This document shows, piece by piece, positions 16,483 to 17,478 of a DNA stretch of 17,478 nucleotides (position 1 is its first letter; every line of letters starts with the position of its first letter). Origin of the DNA: Auxenochlorella pyrenoidosa. Lineage: Eukaryota; Chlorophyta; Trebouxiophyceae; Chlorellales; Chlorellaceae. A program made the position numbers and the translations under genes. Below the pieces are notes generated by a model. The model was not told the DNA's origin and made no database searches. It worked only from the letters and a program-made list of their open reading frames with translations. The stretch lies in contig KQ481938.1 of NCBI GenBank assembly GCA_001430745.1, positions 115,448 through 132,925 on the forward strand. The letters are read 5' to 3'.

Positions 16483-17473
16483 CCTGGCTGTCCCCCGAAG
16501 GCTGCTCCCCCTCCACCAGCACTTGCATGGTCAGGAAGGCCAGCTGCGGGCTGCGGGGCAGGAAGCGCGGCTGCAGCACCTCGCTGCACAGGGACAGAGG
16601 GGCCAAAGGCAGCAGCAGGCGTTCGCTTTGCCTCCTGGGCCGTGGAAGAAAGGGATCTTGAAATTGTACCTCCAGCCGCGATGAACCCTTGATGAGAATG
16701 AGAAGCTTTCAAGGGTGCCTGCACCCCCACCCCACGAGGGGTGCACCCCTCCCTGCGCGCCTGAAGTGGGTGCAGAGCACGACGCGCGGCGGCGCGGGGA
16801 GCGCTGCCAGGTGGCGCAGCGTGCCGCACAGCAGGCCCACGCCGTCGGCCGCCAGGGTGCCCTTGCCAAACTCATCAATGATGAGCAGGGACCTGTACAA
16901 GAAGGCCGATCACAAAGGTTCAGAAATATCTTTCCAGTTTGTTGGGGCTGCGGCTGTAGCCAGGGGCTGCGGTCAGCGAGTGAGAAACATTCCCATACCA
17001 GCGGCTGCGGCCTCCCAGCAGCTGGGCAGCCAGCAAGGGCACGTCCTGCAGGCCCCTGCGGCGCCCCGCCGCCCTCCCCCGCGCTTGTATAGCCTGCATC
17101 GCACAGCCTCATGCACGCTGCCTGCAGCCCCGCCCTGTATTCATCCATTGCACAGCCTCATGCACGCTGCCTGCAGCCCCACCTGGGCGTGCCCAGGCGC
17201 AGCATGGAGGCCACCTGGGTGAGGAAAGAAAACGAAAGAAAGAGTGCGCCCGTGGGCGTGGGTTGAGGAAACTGGCCAGGGGCGGGCAGCCCTTGCGGGC
17301 TGTCCCTGCCCAGCCACCATGCACCTGGGTGAGGTCGATCATGAAAGCGCTCTGCGGCACCGCCGCCGCCTCGCGCGACGCCAGCCGCGTGAAGATGCGG
17401 TCGCACAGGCCCACGCGGGCAGAGGAGGCCGGCACGTACGAGCCCACGTGGGCCAGGAAGGTGATGAGCGCAC
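15809..17473 (-). CDS. MSH5: MSH5, meiotic MutS homologue (C-terminal part)
   Basis: ATPase end of MSH5, partner of MSH4 in stabilising meiotic crossover intermediates in the nucleus. Exons 17473-17325, 17214-17183, 16892-16761, 16583-16241 and 16015-15809 all close in frame; the 5' exons with Walker A lie beyond the right edge. Visible blocks in order: LITFLAHVGSYVPASSARVG, DRIFTRLASREAAAVPQ, SAFMIDLTQVASMLRLGTPR, Walker B and D-loop LLIIDEFGKGTLAADGVG, VVLCTHFSEV, SPQLAFLTMQVL, a polyQ insert, then FLYRLAPGHAAPSFGVHCAQ and LAGVPAAVLERA. DEFGKGT and the FMIDL segment separate MSH5 from other MutS classes. The exon 3 listed here ends TTC AG|GCGCGC, a GC donor. The join makes the serine of THFSEV. 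The last intron (16240-16016, 225 bases) is a multiple of three without stops. Confidence 0.92.
16451..16480 (-). repeat. CAG repeat coding ten glutamines in MSH5
   Basis: Ten uninterrupted CTG triplets on the plus strand read as glutamine codons on the coding strand. They fall between TMQVLVEGEQ and the FLYRLAPGH block, a place where MSH5 proteins normally have no such insert. Length variation would not shift the frame. Confidence 0.9.
17101..17180. repeat. 31-bp direct repeat at an MSH5 splice donor
   Basis: Positions 17101-17131 and 17150-17180 are identical over 31 bases, with period 49. The second copy abuts the donor of exon 17214-17183, so the intron starts with a duplicated segment. 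This is another local duplication next to an exon edge. Confidence 0.9.
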
Positions 17474-17478
17474 CTGGC

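Noticed and set aside
15638..16684. Plus-strand 348-codon open frame with a polyleucine run.
   Set aside because: It is antisense to MSH5 exons; the leucine run is the complement of the MSH5 CAG repeat.

Overview
The window looks like nuclear DNA of a green alga (Chlorophyta, possibly a Chlorella-like trebouxiophyte). It is GC-rich and has many short GT-AG introns and polyQ/polyA-coding runs. TGTAA motifs, the chlorophyte-type poly(A) signal, lie shortly after three of the stop codons. It holds a chloroplast-type ferritin and a eukaryotic meiotic MutS homologue. The species cannot be named from the sequence alone. All exon models below were built by hand from splice sites and reading-frame closure. 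No RNA or database evidence was available.

Layout. (1) Positions 1-1637, minus strand: the 5' part of a ferritin gene that runs off the left edge. (2) Positions 1967-4672, minus strand: a complete six-exon gene for a protein with a transit-like N-terminus, two Clp-N repeats, no AAA+ ATPase module and a hydrophobic, probably membrane-spanning C-terminus. (3) Positions 4673-5965: a spacer between divergent genes. (4) Positions about 5715-13990, plus strand: a tandem array of four paralogous three-exon genes (A-D) that I do not recognise. They share an almost invariant 40-residue first exon (RVxF-like KRVRF motif and C-x2-C-x3-C), a divergent coiled-coil second exon, a polyQ/Pro linker and a conserved short C-terminus. 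Introns and spacers are also conserved between copies. (5) Inside the array, after gene B, positions 8969-10556: a 1.59-kb insertion with inverted termini, visible because the paralogous units give the empty site. (6) Positions 14458-15628, plus strand: a low-complexity, probably nuclear protein with a C-terminal SH3/Tudor-like module. (7) Positions 15809-17473, minus strand: the C-terminal half of MSH5, convergent with the previous gene.

The main candidate for something undescribed is the four-gene array: fixed ends, a swapped coiled-coil core and identical intron phases. Other points of note are a ferritin with altered ferroxidase ligands, a membrane-anchored Clp-N protein, two GC-AG introns, a perfect 36-bp intronic inverted repeat, and partial copies of exon edges inside neighbouring introns.
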